Source: Solimonas soli DSM 21787
GTDB lineage: Bacteria; Pseudomonadota; Gammaproteobacteria; Nevskiales; Nevskiaceae
Direction of reading: 5' to 3'
NCBI RefSeq assembly: GCF_000474945.1
Contig: NZ_AXDW01000022.1
Location: 1 to 64,000 of the forward strand
DNA: 64,000 bases
Below are positions 62,981 through 64,000 of this stretch, in pieces. The translations under genes were made by a program, and so were the position numbers. The notes below the pieces were generated by a model. It was not told the origin of the DNA. It saw only the letters and a list, made by a program, of their open reading frames with translations, and ran no database searches. Position 1 is the first letter of the stretch; every line of letters starts with the position of its first letter.

Positions 62981-63301
62981 TCAGCGCTGGCTCGCCGGCA
63001 GGCTGACGACGATGCCGTCGAGCGACGCGTCGGCGTGCAGCTGGCAGCTGAGCCGCGATCCGCGCCGGCGCTCCTCGACGACATCGAGCATCGCGTCCTC
63101 GTTGCCGGATACCGGCGGCAGGCGCGCGATCCATTCGTCGGCGACGAACACGTGGCAGGTCGCGCACGCGCATGCTCCGCCGCAGTCGGCGTCGATACCG
63201 GGAATCGAGTGATTCTGTGCCGTCTGCATCAGCGAGTCGCCGGGCTTGGCCTCGACCGTGTGCTGCGTGCCGCTGTGCTCGATGAAGGTGACTTTGACCA
63301 T
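62981..63301 (-). CDS. [2Fe-2S] ferredoxin (adrenodoxin/putidaredoxin type, second copy)
   Basis: 106 residues with C40, C46, C49 and C86 ligands (DADCGGACACATCHVFV, LSCQL). It is directly downstream of the P450 gene, so it is the likely electron donor for that P450. The 131-nt gap to the P450 contains a very stable hairpin. The ribosome site is weak. Sequence identity to the 58359 ferredoxin is clear but moderate. Confidence 0.92.
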   Translation of the reverse strand: MVKVTFIEHSGTQHTVEAKPGDSLMQTAQNHSIPGIDADCGGACACATCHVFVADEWIARLPPVSGNEDAMLDVVEERRRGSRLSCQLHADASLDGIVVSLPASQR

Positions 63302-63324
63302 GCTGAACTCGCTGAAGGCGCCCC

Positions 63325-63369
63325 GCGGTCGGCAGACTCGAGCTTTCCTGGCTCTCGTCTGCCGACCGC
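63325..63369 (-). other. Very stable 45-nt hairpin between P450 and ferredoxin genes
   Basis: Perfect 13-bp outer stem (GCGGTCGGCAGAC / GTCTGCCGACCGC), a 2x2 internal loop, a 4-bp inner stem and a 7-nt loop. It has no U-run. It sits between two same-strand genes of one probable operon, so it may set their expression ratio or stabilise mRNA rather than stop transcription fully. Confidence 0.6.
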
Positions 63370-63432
63370 AGCGGCGAAATGCGGCGGAATGGGCGACGCC
63401 CTCCGTCGCGGGGAGAGAATGAGGACCGTGCG

Positions 63433-64000
63433 TCAGGGCCGCGACGACGTGTCCTCGGCCGTGAAGCGGCGCTTCGCGTCGAGCCACGCGCTGCGTTGCG
63501 CGGGCACGAAACGCACCGGCAGGCTCTTCATGCCGCGCGCTTCGCCGACGAGGTACTCGGGTGCGAAATCGGCGGCCACTTCGTAATCGCCGAAGCGCTC
63601 GAGAACGGTCTTCAGCAGAATCTCGATCTCGAGGCGCGCGAGATTGCGGCCGAGGCAGATGTGCGCGCCGCTGCCGAAGGCGACGTGCGGATTCGGCTGA
63701 CGCTCCAGGACACACTGCGCGGCCCGCTCGAACACCGCCTCGTCGCGATTGGCCGAGCCGTGCAGGCCGAACACCCAGTCGCCCGCCTTGAGATCCTGGC
63801 CCTCGATGCGTGTGTCCTGCGTCACCGTGCGGCGCAGGCCCTGGATCGGCGAGGTGTAGCGCACCAGTTCCTCGATCGCCAGCGACCACGGCGTGGCACC
63901 GGACTTGAGACGCTCCTTGTCCTGCGGATGGCGCGCGAGATGCAGCAGCGACTCGAGCATCACCGCACTGGTGGTGTCCAGGCCGCCGAACAGGATGATC
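63433..64000 (-). CDS. Cytochrome P450, C-terminal part (runs off the right edge)
   Basis: About 189 codons are visible; the N-terminus lies outside. The I-helix oxygen-binding region (FGGLDTTSAVM), the E-x-x-R motif in IEELVRY, and the heme loop FGSGAHICLG with the Cys ligand are present. A bacterial class I P450 that hydroxylates small hydrophobic molecules using a ferredoxin, which the next gene provides. The substrate cannot be inferred from this part. Confidence 0.95.
   Translation of the reverse strand, partial: IILFGGLDTTSAVMLESLLHLARHPQDKERLKSGATPWSLAIEELVRYTSPIQGLRRTVTQDTRIEGQDLKAGDWVFGLHGSANRDEAVFERAAQCVLERQPNPHVAFGSGAHICLGRNLARLEIEILLKTVLERFGDYEVAADFAPEYLVGEARGMKSLPVRFVPAQRSAWLDAKRRFTAEDTSSRP

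Noticed and set aside
1-64000. tRNA, rRNA, CRISPR, IS or phage genes
   Set aside because: Looked for cloverleaf, direct-repeat spacing and transposase motifs; none were seen by eye, though a covariance search was not possible.

Overview
This is a very GC-rich (roughly 70% by eye) chromosomal segment of a Gram-negative bacterium. TonB/ExbB, a Wza-type outer-membrane exporter, a Braun-type lipoprotein, FNR-type operators and many proteobacterial gene families point to a Beta- or Gammaproteobacterium. The combination of exopolysaccharide, anaerobic-stress and Rieske/P450 catabolic genes would fit a Nevskiales/Solimonadaceae-like or Burkholderiales-like organism, but the sequence alone does not settle this. 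No rRNA, tRNA, CRISPR array, IS element or phage gene was seen. The coding is tightly packed, with many 4-nt ATGA or GTGA gene overlaps.

Layout. (1) 1-2200: the 5' part of exbB, tonB, and a JmjC-type oxygenase of visibly lower GC. (2) 2680-13735: a compact oxygen-limitation/stress island. It holds Hsp20, a two-helix K+ channel, a BON protein, a Braun-like lipoprotein, an L,D-transpeptidase, two tandem universal stress proteins, a zinc alcohol dehydrogenase, a PRPP-synthetase-like protein, a 964-residue fusion of a metallo-beta-lactamase/beta-CASP nuclease with a thymidine/AMP-phosphorylase-type enzyme, and a CHAD protein. Six TTGAY-N4-RTCAN (FNR/Anr/Dnr-type) boxes sit in front of its transcription units at a nearly constant distance from the start codons. 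(3) 13845-41358: an exopolysaccharide locus. It contains the initiating phosphoglycosyltransferase, an outer-membrane barrel, a WecG/TagA-type transferase with a borrowed N-terminal domain, OPX (Wza), PCP (Wzc-like), BY-kinase, Wzy-like polymerase, Wzx-like flippase, two GT2 enzymes, an acyltransferase, a HAD-membrane fusion and a secreted GH5. Interleaved are nonribosomal peptide synthetase parts: C-A-T-TE, a stand-alone A-T didomain and an Sfp-type activator. A 28-bp palindrome lies between the divergent NRPS and wza operons. (4) 41355-64000: a CoA-ester catabolic region. It has two Rieske oxygenase alpha subunits, a GMC dehydrogenase, CoA ligases, crotonases, Cys-less thiolase-like proteins with a DUF35 partner, acyl-CoA dehydrogenases, aldehyde dehydrogenases, two adrenodoxin-type ferredoxins and a P450 that runs off the right edge.

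How the parts may work together. Region 2 looks like a regulon switched on when oxygen falls. It would protect proteins, tether the outer membrane to peptidoglycan (lipoprotein plus L,D-transpeptidase), and degrade and recycle RNA or nucleotides (nuclease-phosphorylase fusion plus PRPP synthetase). Region 3 looks like a Wzx/Wzy-dependent polysaccharide pathway in which amino acids activated by the NRPS parts could be attached to the glycan or its precursor; this link is inference from gene context. Region 4 looks like oxidation of a hydrophobic, probably alicyclic or terpenoid/steroid-like substrate: oxygenases, then alcohol and aldehyde dehydrogenases, then CoA activation, then beta-oxidation with retro-aldol or thiolytic cleavage. 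The actual substrate cannot be read from the sequence.
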